A stretch of DNA of 64,000 nt from Parasitella parasitica (taxonomy: Eukaryota; Mucoromycota; Mucoromycetes; Mucorales; Mucoraceae). Shown here piece after piece: positions 48,101 to 58,583 of this stretch (within the stretch, counting starts at the first letter, position 1; every line of letters begins with the position of its first letter). The notes beneath the pieces were generated by a model. That model saw only the letters and a list, made by a program, of their open reading frames with translations, was not told the origin of the DNA and searched no databases. The stretch is from positions 1-64,000 of the forward strand of contig MU619387.1 of the NCBI GenBank assembly GCA_025201805.1. Reading direction: 5' to 3'. Position numbers and translations under genes: made by a program.

Positions 48101-49519
48101 ACTGCCATCAATATTGGCTTCTCTTGTAATTTAATCACACTGGACATGGAGCTGGTTATCGTAAAGGCTGACGATCGAGAAGAAACTGTTGAGGAATTGC
48201 AAAAGGCGATCAAGCACACAGACTCTTTAATGGGCGAGAAAAGATGCGCGCTTGTTATTGATGGCAATACGCTCAAATATGCATTGGAGCCCAGCACCAA
48301 AGACTTGATACTGGACCTTGGTATGCGCTGTGCAAGTGTCATTTGCTGCCGTGTGAGCCCCAAGCAAAAAGCCCAGGTTGTGAATCTAGTGAAAAAGAGC
48401 CTGGAGGTCATGACGTTGGCGATCGGTGATGGCGCCAACGATGTCTCCATGATTCAAGAAGCAAACGTTGGTGTTGGTATTTCGGGTGTAGAAGGTAGAC
48501 AAGCTGTGATGGCGTCTGATTACGCTATTTCTCAGTTCCGTTTCTTGGAAAAGTTACTGCTCGTTCATGGTCGCTGGTCCTACTTGAGAACAGCAGAAAT
48601 GATTATGGGCTTTTTTTCCAAGAATATCGTTTGGACGTTTGTCTTGTTCTGGTACCAGATCTTTTGTCAGTAAGTGCAAATCATGTCGTTTTATAGTGCG
48701 TGCCGCTATTGACGTTAATCTTTGCTGCATAGGTTCAATGGTTCCATGATGTTTGAGTACGCGCTTGTTGCTCTTTACAACCTCATCTTTACCTCGCTGC
48801 CTATTATTTTCTTGGGCATCTGGGACCAGGATGTAAATGCCAAGGTATCCGACCTGTATCCTGAGATGTACAGGATGGGCCTCCGTAACGACAAATTCAA
48901 GCCTTGGCGCTTCTACATGATTGTGTTCGAAGCTATCTTTCAGTCATCTGTTTGCTTCTTTTTCCCATATATGCTCTTGCTAGGCGGTCCCCTGGAAGCT
49001 ACCGGAAGAGACCAAAATGGCATGTACGAACTGGGTACCATTGTATCAAGTATTGCTGTGATAGTGGCCAATTTTTTTGTGTTGACTTCCCTGTACAGCT
49101 TCACATGGATTCAAGTATTCATCGTTTGTATATCCATCTTGGTGTACTATGCTTTTGTCTGCGTCTATGCTCAGTTCAATACGTTCATTTTCGCTGGCCA
49201 CTCTGTTTTGTTTGGCACAGGTGGATACTGGATGGTCCTTATTCTGACAATAGTAGCGTGCTTCCTGCCTCGGATGTCTGCACTGCATTTCTTGCATCAA
49301 TATTACCCTTATGACAACGATATCGTGCGTGAACAGGAGCTTGTTCTACATAACGGTCGTTCCAGCTTTAAGCAGCCGCCTGCTGCTGGGAGTAGCGTCG
49401 AGACTAAATTTCCAACAGAAGATGAAATGGGCAGCAGCAATGACAAACCTGATCGACATAACGATAATGACCAAATGGACTACTCTCCTCTGAAAACTTT
49501 ACCCAACTCTGTAGCATAA
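45111..49519 (+). CDS. P4-type phospholipid flippase (Dnf-like ATPase)
   Basis: Pumps phospholipids to the cytosolic leaflet, usually with a Cdc50 partner. Four exons (45111-46640, 46698-46922, 47000-48669, 48733-49519) give 1403 aa. Visible: N-terminal NRIRTAKYTPLSFVPKNLFE before membrane segment 1; actuator NLDGETNLKVR; PISLY in segment 4; phosphorylation motif SDKTGTLTQN (Asp ~624); nucleotide-binding CKGADSVIYERL; hinge LTGDKTETAINIGFS; IGDGANDVSMIQEANVGVGI; then segments 5-10. A Ser/Ala-rich insert of about 150 residues in the actuator half, including a short poly-Ala, resembles the enlarged Dnf1/Dnf2 class. The C-terminal tail is acidic. A (TG)n tract sits in intron 2. Confidence 0.95.
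46971..46990 (+). repeat. (TG)n microsatellite in P4-ATPase intron 2
   Basis: About ten TG units ending nine bases before the acceptor of the second intron, in the place of the usual polypyrimidine stretch. Confidence 0.8.
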
Positions 49520-50610
49520 CATTTAATAATTAATAACATTTAAACAAAACTATCTCCTTCTCTAAATTTATTAGAATAGCACTTTAATTTATATATCGCA
49601 TTTTATACATAATTAAATAATATACTTGTTCATTATAAAGGTTAACTGTTCAACACAGAATGTTCAACGTTATAGTGTTCGACAGCTGCTACTAGTAGAT
49701 GTCGATCAATATTATTGTCATACTCGATCTTAAGACGGACGCACTTGTTTATCAAATCAATAAAACCATGAATAGTGCCATTGCACTCATAAGCATCCAT
49801 CCTACGACATTGTCTAGCACAAACCTCTTCACTTACTTTTCATCTTTCGATGCGACTGACTCGAGTACAATAGGCAGAGAATTTAGCCTTGCTTTTGTAA
49901 CTCTGGTGTTCTTGTGTCTTTCAGATAAATGCTCAATTCAACTAAAAACACATGCCGAAAAGGCAGCCTATCTATCACTCCCTCATTTCCTTATTTTTTT
50001 CTCTTTCTTTTTTTTTTTTTGTAATTGAGAGTGTTTGTAATTGAAATTATCGCCATCATGGGTGAGATATATATATAGAATGTCTTATCATCTGAGCCAT
50101 GGTTGATATATGCAAACTACCATATATGTAGTTACATTGTCGACTTTAAAGGGCTATGACGAGTTTAATGACAATGCGAAAAGAGGAAAATTTGTTAATG
50201 ATATCGGTTTTTATGAATTTTTGCCGCTTTCACTGTATTGTCCATTTGAAGCTGCTTGCCACAGCATTGGTGTGCTTGCATAGGTACTCGTAAAAAATAG
50301 TCCAAGAAGCAGCGTTGGGGTAGGGGAGGGTTTGCTGCCATACAATGAACCCACAATTGAAGCGTGGGTCATAATGTTGCCTTACCTCAGGCTGCTCGAT
50401 TGCAATATATGATGTTTGTCTGCTACTGCTGTTAGCAAATGAGAGAGCATTAATGGCTGTTGATGGGGGGGGGGGAAACACTGGGTTTCAACAAGATCAG
50501 AAGGACAAACCAATGCAGTGTCTTTTTGATCATGTTTCTTCTTTTTTTTCTCCTTTTCTTTTCTTTTACTTTTCTTGATATAATCTGGTAATTGAACATT
50601 CTCTTAGGAC
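49520..50610. other. Intergenic region, P4-ATPase / Tag1-like gene
   Basis: AT-rich with T runs (50010-50020) and a run of 11 G (50466-50476). A plus-strand frame (49699-50028) starts with ATG and encodes ~109 aa, but it is Ser/Thr/Phe low-complexity with no domain. A minus-strand frame at 50230-50481 lacks an ATG. No gene is assigned. Confidence 0.5.
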
Positions 50611-53287
50611 ATGTCGTATAGTTCCATAGGCGAAGGATCGTCTTCAACAAATCACCAGCTAAATACTCACAAAGGCAAAGAGAAATATTCACCAACAACT
50701 CAACAGGAAACACAATCTTTGGACACCAGTCAAGCGCAAAGGCCGCTACTTGGATCTCCTTCAGCGCAGTATGGTGCCATAGGCTCTTCATCCTCCTCCC
50801 AGCAATTTCTTCAGCAGGGCCAACAATCAAACAACCAAACACCAACGCCCTCTATTCGCAGCCGTTCTCAAAAAACATGTACATATATCGCAATAACCAT
50901 CACCACCTGCAGCGCCATTATTCTGTTCTGTCTACTATGGTTTGCTCCCACATTTGCCCAACGTTCCGTTAAAGACGGCGTTGCATTTAGTTTTCAAAAA
51001 GCATCGATCCTCAACGTCACAGACGACAACATCATTACTATGCATGTTGTCGGCAAGATTGAGCTGCAGCCTACGCTATTCAACCTACAAAACAAGTTCA
51101 ACAACATGTTTGGCACAATCGGCATTCAAGAAACTGAACTACAAGTGCATTACGAATCCAACGAAACCTCGGTGCTGTCATCCATGTCTATGGGCACTAT
51201 CGACCTGCCAGCGTTGGATCTGAATAGCCTTTCCTCAGTCACCACGTTCGACTTTGTTACTCGGTTCTTGATTGATGATACAGACGCATTGATGAATTTT
51301 TGCAAAGATGCTGTGGTGGCAAAGACAATCATGTGGCGTGTTGCTGGCCCGCTATCTGTTACGTTGGGCTGGCTGCCTTGGAAGTCGAATGTAAACCTGG
51401 ATAAAACTGTCGAATTGGAAGGCATGGATGGCTTGAAAAGAAATGATTTGCAATCGTTGGTCTTTCCTGGCCCACACCCTTTGGGCGGTGTATCCGTATC
51501 GGGGACAGTTGGGATCTATAATCCGTCGAGCGTACTGAGCTTGACATTGGGTGATATGGATTTTGGCATATTTTTACCGGCAGCATCACCAAATGAAAAG
51601 GACGTGCAAATGGCTGTTGTGCAATCTATCGACGCTGATCTTCAGGGAAATTGCATGAATTATTTCAACGTTACAGGTCGCACGCTGCCTATACCGCAAG
51701 ACAAAAGGTCACAGGCTTTGATGGAATCATTTTTGACAGGCTACCTTCATGGCAAACCTACCCGTGTCCATGTCAAAGGCAGCTCGTTTGGACCCGATGA
51801 CCAGCCGCAAAAAAAACATGTAAGCACTACACCACGCTGGCTCCGTAAAGCATTGGAATCTGTTGTATTGAGCGTTCCATTTCCCGGTGCCACCGAGACA
51901 GATCTGATTCAATCACTGGAATTGTCGCACATCAAAATCGACTTTTCAAGCACAGGAAACCCATTGATTTCAGGGGATGCCATTGCATTGCTCAAAAAGC
52001 CACAGGAGATGCAATTTCACATGGACGTGACAGAAATAGATCCCAGTGTATTCTTGTACCTGAACCCGGATTCCACTAAACCTTTTGCGCATGTCAAACC
52101 GAGCCGACCCTGCCCCGCCACCACAGAAGAAGGGGATGGCATCGATTTGCCATTAGGTACAATGCGAGTAAAATCGAGATTATACCGTGCTCCATTCAAA
52201 GTATTGCCAGATGGACAAAAAGATTTTGAAGAGTTTTTAAATCGAGTGTTCAACGAAAAGAAGGGAACAGTGTATATCCATGGCACCTCGGATGCCAAAG
52301 TAAATAGCCCTTTTGGACATTTGAACATTCGTGATCTCGAGTTCAATGGTGAGATTGAAACACAAGGCTTGCAAGGCATGCACCACCCACCGCCTCAAGT
52401 AACTGAAATGACAATCGTCAAGGGCTATCCAGATGCTTTACATGCTAGAACAGTGATAAGTATCTTCAGTCCTGCTGATGTGCACATTAATTTGGGAGGA
52501 TTGAACATGATGCTACTCTTCAACGGCCATGTGATTGGTAACACAACTATAACAGAACTGTCCCTGGAACCAGGCGTGTTTAACGAACTAACCGTATCTG
52601 CTTGGCTATTTGGTGGTAATAAGCATGTCATTGATTTCATAGGTCAATTCATTTCAAATGGTATATTAAACATGATCATTTCTGTGCACGAGGCTCATCC
52701 AACCAAGCTAATGTTTTTATGCATATGATTTCATAGGTATTGCCACGACTAGCAATGTTACTCTCACTATTTCAGGGAATCACCCTAACCCTTCCAAGTC
52801 GAAATTCCTACAAAAATTTTTACGAAATCTATCATTCGATGTCCAAGCGCCGCCATTCGACAAAGAACCACTACTAGCAGATTGTCAAGTGAACATTCTG
52901 TCGTCCACGGTGATTATGAGTCTCAGAAATCCATTCCCTGACATCGAAATGGCCATCAATAAGATCAATGCATCTGCGACGTATGAAATCTACGAAATCG
53001 GCAGAATGGTGGCCGATTTCGAAGATACAGCAGAGGGATGGAAAGGCCCTCTCTTGCTGCCACCGCCCAATTGCGATATAGATAGCTGCGAAGGGATAGT
53101 CGTGAGATCAGAAAAGATACCCGTCATAACCAAAGAATTGGGTTATGAAGCCATTAAGAAAGCATTAGGCGGTTCAATTGAAGTGTCAGTCGACAGCCAA
53201 GTTGCTGTCATGATCGATCAGTTTGAATTGAGAGATTTAGCGTATCGACAAAATAACATTACTGCCAAAGTAAGAAAAGGATTCTGA
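50611..53287 (+). CDS. Vacuolar membrane protein, DUF3712/Tag1-like
   Basis: Resembles the fungal family of yeast YLR173W/Tag1, a vacuolar membrane protein linked to ending autophagy. Two exons (50611-52660, 52737-53287) give 866 aa. A Ser/Gln-rich cytosolic N-terminus (~88 residues, with an acidic-Leu-like RPLLGSPSAQYG) precedes one membrane segment (~90-112, CTYIAITITTCSAIILFCLL). The long lumenal part follows, made of repeated beta-rich LEA/DUF3712-type units (VSVSGTVGIYNPSSVLSLTL, VSDxxVA-like strands) and many N-glycosylation sequons. The topology (type II, large lumenal region) agrees with a vacuolar protein. Family membership is judged by eye; function in this organism is inferred. Confidence 0.72.
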
Positions 53288-54455
53288 AAATGTATTACAC
53301 ACGTGTAACTTTGTTTGTTCAAAAAAAAAAAAACAATAAAAACTTCATTGTTGGGTACCACTATGCAGTATCTCACTTCGAACACTATCTACATATGCAT
53401 ATGTTTTGGCACAAAACCCAAATTTCGCTTGCAATATTAGCTTTCTATTCTTGTTGGAAAAAGGGAGAGGGGGGGGGGAGGGAGGTTTCTACGTTTCTAA
53501 ATTGGCAAGTTCAGAAAAACATCAAGTATAGGCTTCCAAGCAGCACTAAACTGTGAAAAACTCAAGATATTCCTTGACGTGGGATCAATCTTGGTGCAAA
53601 GGCGCAAGATAACACTCTTCATTATTTAGCAGTTTGATCATTTTAGTTTTTCGAGACTATGATTGCTTCTGTTCATTTTCAAAGATATCCTCCTTGGTAA
53701 AAGCATAATTCAAACCACTCGATATCTGAAGATTCATCCACTACCTATAACACATACCAGTATTGATAGGCCTGATCCATAGGGCAACGACTCTTTGTTT
53801 TGATTGTGCTGCGATTTTCTTCAAATCGTGTTTATCTTTTACCTTGATCTAGTCCTGGAAATGCCTCTCCGGCACATTTGCAATAATCCAAAATCAGGTT
53901 ATCACCATTGCAAGATGAAGAATAAATCGATATTAACTCATATCCAAAGAGTTTGACGAAGCGCACAGACAATTACATGTGCATTCATCCTAGCAGATCA
54001 TTTCTCATCTGACCACTCAACCAATCATTTTGTCTGTATATGGATTGCTCCAGAGGGAACATCTACAACGCACCTTCTAGCTGTGTGGTAATAGAGGTTG
54101 TGAGTACATTTAAGGATTGATAATGAGCCCTTGTACTTTTGGATCTTTATACTTGTTTATTCAAAGACGTCATTTACAAAGTTCACCAAACAAAGTGCAA
54201 TTCAACTTACCTAAAAAGCGATATTTGGCACCCGAGGCACACCAAAAGGTAATAGACTAAATAAGTAAAAAAATAACCACACAACCAATAATGTGCACCA
54301 TCTTAAATGAACCTCCCCCAGGCCCCTTTTCATGATCCCCCCCCCCCCTCACTCCTTTCAACTAAAAATTCAATGTTACATTTGTAGCGTTTTTTCTTTC
54401 AGCTTTTCTTTATTGTTGTTATTCATTTCTTTCTTTCCTTTATCTCTTTTGAAAA
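53288..54455. other. Intergenic region, Tag1-like / mucin-like gene
   Basis: 1.2 kb of AT-rich DNA with a run of 10 G (53469-53478), a run of 12 C (54337-54348) and a pyrimidine-rich leader before the next ATG. I see no coding exon or RNA gene. Confidence 0.55.
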
Positions 54456-55490
54456 ATGCAATCAAAATCAATCAATTTGATCATTTTGCTTGTAGCTCTA
54501 TTGCTGGTGCAAGACATTAGAGCTCAGTTCCTATGCAATGTATTCGACACATGTACATCGTCGACGGGCGAACCTGGAGCATCTTCAACAAATCTACCCT
54601 CAGCATCGTCAAACGCTTCGACACCTTCTACTTCTAGTTCAGCCCCTCCTATACTATCAAGCTCCTCTGCTGTGCCCTCTTCATCCTCATCAATACTACC
54701 ATCTTCATCGGCTGCACTTCCAGTATCATCGTCATCATCATCTTCTCCAACCCCATCGTCCGTAACATCATCCAAGACTTCGAAAACTTCTTCTACCAGC
54801 AGCGGATCAAAGTCTTCTACTCTGCCTTCTGAATCCCCCACTACTACTCCCTCTGATGAAGGAGATTTACCTCCTCCTGGTAATAATAATATAGGTGCCA
54901 TTGTTGGATCTGTCTGTGGTTTTGTAGCTATCATTGGTGCAGGATTTGCTTATGCGTTCTTTTCCAAGACGAGAAGAAACAAACGCCGTAATAAGAGACT
55001 TGACAGCGAGAACGGTGATCTCTATAACAACTCTTACCACCCTGATCCATATAATAACACTCGTCCTTCCCCTGCCTTGGCTGCTTCTGCTGTTGCTGCA
55101 GCTGATGGTATCCATAGCAACAATAACCATGGACAATGGGATATGGCAGAGCAACAGTACAATTATAACAGCACCACAATGCCTATGGCTGCAGTTACTA
55201 CACAGGATTCTTATTACAGTTCTCCACAAATGGGGTATGCAGCTGAATCTGGCAACTATTATCATGGTCAAGAATACTACAACACAGGATATCAGCAACA
55301 GCAGCATTATGATCCTCAATATGATGCATATGCAGTTCAGCAACAATCGCCTGTAATGAATGCCAACATGGCTCCTCTTCCTAATCTGCCTCAACAGAAC
55401 GTTTCCTCAACACCCATTGCTACTACTAATTCGAATGTGTATCAAACGCCCCATAGCTATCCAGAAGAGTCAACTGCAGCAAATAAATAG
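54456..55490 (+). CDS. Mucin-like single-pass membrane protein (wall-sensor topology)
   Basis: Probable cell-surface sensor or mucin. Intronless, 344 aa. Signal peptide ~1-23 (ends QDIRA), then two cysteines (27, 33) and a Ser/Thr/Pro-rich ectodomain (~34-135) that would be heavily O-mannosylated. One membrane segment lies at ~146-169 (GAIVGSVCGFVAIIGAGFAY), followed by a stop-transfer cluster KTRRNKRRNKR. A ~165-residue cytosolic tail is rich in Asn, Tyr, Gln and Pro. This is the layout of Mid2/Mtl1/Wsc-type sensors, but no WSC domain is present and the tail shows no recognised docking motif. Sequence similarity in such regions is mostly compositional. Confidence 0.75.
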   Translation: MQSKSINLIILLVALLLVQDIRAQFLCNVFDTCTSSTGEPGASSTNLPSASSNASTPSTSSSAPPILSSSSAVPSSSSSILPSSSAALPVSSSSSSSPTPSSVTSSKTSKTSSTSSGSKSSTLPSESPTTTPSDEGDLPPPGNNNIGAIVGSVCGFVAIIGAGFAYAFFSKTRRNKRRNKRLDSENGDLYNNSYHPDPYNNTRPSPALAASAVAAADGIHSNNNHGQWDMAEQQYNYNSTTMPMAAVTTQDSYYSSPQMGYAAESGNYYHGQEYYNTGYQQQQHYDPQYDAYAVQQQSPVMNANMAPLPNLPQQNVSSTPIATTNSNVYQTPHSYPEESTAANK

Positions 55491-55997
55491 AATCCTTTCT
55501 TTAGTATAAACCTATATCCCTCTTTCTCCTTTGTCATAATATTTACTAACTATTTTTCTATTACTATACCGTTATTATTTTACTCGTTCATACGGTATTC
55601 ACCCCCTCCTCCTATTTTTTTTCTTTTTTCTTATACTATTATAACTATACAGTCATTGATCTGTCTTCCCTCCTTTTCATTTCACATTAGCTTACATATA
55701 TGTAAACAATGTTACAGACAATGACAAAAAGGAAAGTTACGGATATCTCCTTTTTCTATGATTTCTTTCTTCTTTCTCATCTGTCGCACACATTACAGTC
55801 GTATTGTACTGCGTCATTGCACAAGTTCATATATATATATGTATATTTATAAATAGAGAGAAAGAAACAATGAAATAAAAATTCACACATAATACAAACT
55901 GATTTGGCCTGTGTATATCTGTCGACACATTCAGTTTAGAATGCAATAACATGGCGCATTTCAAAAACGACAAAAAGTTTAATTATATCAGCAGCGT
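55491..55997. other. Convergent intergenic region
   Basis: Pyrimidine-rich and AT-rich 3' flanks of the mucin-like and Smr-domain genes, including a short TA repeat near 55831-55840. Nothing else is seen. Confidence 0.5.
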
Positions 55998-56772
55998 TTA
56001 CATGATCAAACATTGATCATTTTTAGACATCCTCTCAGTGAGACGGTCAAGCCATGATAGATCACCAGTACCTTGACCGAATTCTACGTAAAGACAACCA
56101 GGATTAGGGATATTCGGCTGGCAAGTGATCTGGTATTTCTTGACAAGCTCAATAATAGCTGGTTTCAATTTGGCAATCTGATTAGGGCTATGAAGACCTT
56201 TTCCGACAATAATAATAAGATCTTGTTCACCGTTTCTTTGGCAACGCTTTATAGCCTCTTCAACCTTTTCAGAGGCTTCCTTAACAAATAGACCATGTAG
56301 ATCAATCTCATTCGATGGTCGGTTTTGGTTTTTGACAGAGAAAATATGATCTGCTGCTTTCTGATTATAGCTTTTCATCAGGTTATCGTGATGGTGACCT
56401 AGGTTAGAAAGCTCCTTGGCTATAATGATATGTACATGTATATATTTTGTAAATGTTAATTCCTAATCACCCCTCTGACAAAATATCATTACCTTGTGCA
56501 CCATCACGGTTCTTGTATGCTATTTGACTTCTGGCATAGCAATCATTGCGCTTCTCAGCTTCTTCGTGTGCTTTAGAACGGAATTCAGAGTATACTTCAT
56601 CGTCACCATCTATATCCGCATAAATATCGCCACCACCAACTGGAAACGAATGAGGTTTGTGGTTGTTATCACTGTGATTACTGTTGCCTTGTTCATTCAT
56701 TACTTGTTTATAAATGTTGATGCCTTCCTTGACAACATGCTGTGCTTTATCCATAGACTGTGCATTACCCAT
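55998..56772 (-). CDS. Smr-domain protein with DUF1771 helix
   Basis: Likely nucleic-acid-acting protein; Smr domains of this type are linked to RNA cleavage and no-go decay. Two exons (56772-56493, 56419-55998) give 233 aa. The middle has the DUF1771 helical stretch (YSEFRSKAHEEAEKRNDCYA through KSYNQKAADHIFSVKN). The Smr domain follows: NEIDLHGLFVKEASEKVEEA with the DLHG motif, then LIIIVGKGLHSPN with the GKG motif. The C-terminal part (NIPNPGCLYVEFGQGTG) matches the usual end of fungal Smr proteins. The N-terminus starts MGNAQS, a possible N-myristoylation context, and is acidic around GGDIYADIDGDDEVY. Confidence 0.88.
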
Positions 56773-58583
56773 TTTAAACGAAAGCTAAAGAAGCTGTGTT
56801 CAATACAACAACAACAACAAAAAAATCTTTGACCCCTCTTGAACTTTTGTGTCCCCTTGAACGGGTGTTACATTCTCGCAAAATTTTAAACAACCTAATT
56901 CATACATCACTTGAAAGATAAGCCCTCGAGTAAGATGAAACAAGCTTCCATAACATCAAATTAATTATGTAATCCATACATGTATGCCTAAAAAGCAATT
57001 AATTACTGTACGAATTTTTTTTTTAATATCTAAATTACCCAATCCTACAATTATTGTACATTTATTGGAAAAGTCACTGTGTTTCGATGAGTAAATGCCA
57101 TAATAGAACAATTCTTGTCGTAAGAGGACTCTAGTATCTGGTTGGCAGACAGGCAACAATCAAGTACACTTGTATGCTGTATGTTTTATAGGCAATCTTT
57201 TGTTGTTTGAGGAGGAAAAAAAAAAAAAAAATACACACATTTGTGCACGGTTCCAAACAAATGAGTATGATATTGTACTATAATATATTTTTATACGCCA
57301 ATTGATTATATTGTGGTAATAAGCATGATGGGAGGAAGCAATAAAAATAAAAAAAAGCCTCAAGTAGCTACAAGTTTTCTTTATCAAATCGTAATTTTTG
57401 TAATTGTAATTGTCAGTAAACGTAATAATGTGACATCTGGGTATGATTGCATTTCCAGGGGGAAGAAATGATCTTGTTGCCGCCGATTCACCGAGAGGTC
57501 TCGGTGTTGCTAAACTCGCGTGCGTAAACAAAAGCGAGTTTTCTAGATAAAAGGTATCTAAAACGCTCATCTACTGCAGTATACATAAAGTTTGATGTCT
57601 TGTTGCCTACTGATCCTCACAATTTCTGGACAAGGATCTTGAAACATAGCTTGATTGAGTTTGGCTTTGAGATTTTTACTATTATTTGAACTTGTCCTTT
57701 ATTAAGCCTACCAGCTATGGTAACAAATGGAGTGAAAATAATCAGCGATTAGACAAAACTACAGCTTTGTCAACTATCAAATTAGCTAGACAAGAATAAA
57801 ATAAAGCCACCCTCTTGGCACATACAGTATAAGATTAGATGGCCCAATAGAGCAAGGTTCCGTGGATCTTCTACGCATTGTTGGCACCACAATATTTATG
57901 TCATGTACAGCGTTTGTAAATATTTCTTGTCAAAACTTGAAATGTTTTCGATTGTATCAGAAAAGAGCGTTGAGCATTTTTATCGGCTTTTAGCCTAGAT
58001 ATTTACGCTATAATTTAAAGCATCGATTTGGTTTGTGGGGGCAAGAAGAGTTTACCCGACTGAATATATAAATGCCACAGTCGATTTACTTGATTAAAAC
58101 TGTTGTAGGTATTTCATGCATACATCTTGGAAACCGGCGGCAATACATTTACAGCAGAAAATGGGAGGTCTTGGACAAGGCTTGAGCAAGCTATGTACAG
58201 TAAGCTAATATACGGTACCGTTCCATAGTAGCCAGTCATCGACCTGATTTGCTCTGTCGATGATATAATAATGATGATTTGGTAGCGATAATGTTGCTTC
58301 TAGACCCTGCGATTTGTACTAAACACCAAGTAATAAAGACTTGACATCTACTATATATATAGGCAGTACAAATCAGCGCAGGCTTTAAAAGAAAATGCTT
58401 CTTTAACCGATCAGCACATGGTGGTGGCACATTCCAACACACGATGTATGCCGTGCCATGTTGCAATAAGAATCCATTTCCTGGATTTAAAACTACGTGC
58501 GCAAAAATCTAATTAAATTTTCTCACTTTCTTCCCCCCCCCCACCATCTTATTCTTTATAATAGTAAACCTACCAAAACCACA
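56773..58583. other. Long intergenic region, Smr gene / calcineurin A
   Basis: 1.8 kb, AT-rich. It contains a tandem pair of hairpins (57489-57540, listed), an A run (57217-57230), a TATAAA at 58066 with no clear downstream gene, and a run of 10 C (58533-58542) just before calcineurin. Frames here are low-complexity or lack supporting signals. Confidence 0.5.
57489..57540. repeat. Tandem pair of perfect hairpins
   Basis: CACCGAGA-GG-TCTCGGTG is an 18-base near-perfect palindrome (57489-57506). Six bases later AACTCGC (57513-57519) pairs with GCGAGTT (57534-57540) around a 14-base loop. The GC-rich stems stand out in AT-rich DNA. Confidence 0.65.

Noticed and set aside
50230-50481. Minus-strand frame with a gene-like donor and acceptor upstream of the Tag1-like gene
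   Set aside because: No ATG in the frame, and it runs through the G11 tract; the splice-like signals do not change the frame or add a domain.
57160-57570. Minus-strand frame of ~136 codons
   Set aside because: Low-complexity Phe/Ser/Lys text crossing an A run and the twin hairpins; no domain.
58140-58215. Short frame MGGLGQGLSKLCT downstream of a TATAAA, considered as a small mitochondrial subunit
   Set aside because: Too short, and I could not connect it to any further exon or recognised family.
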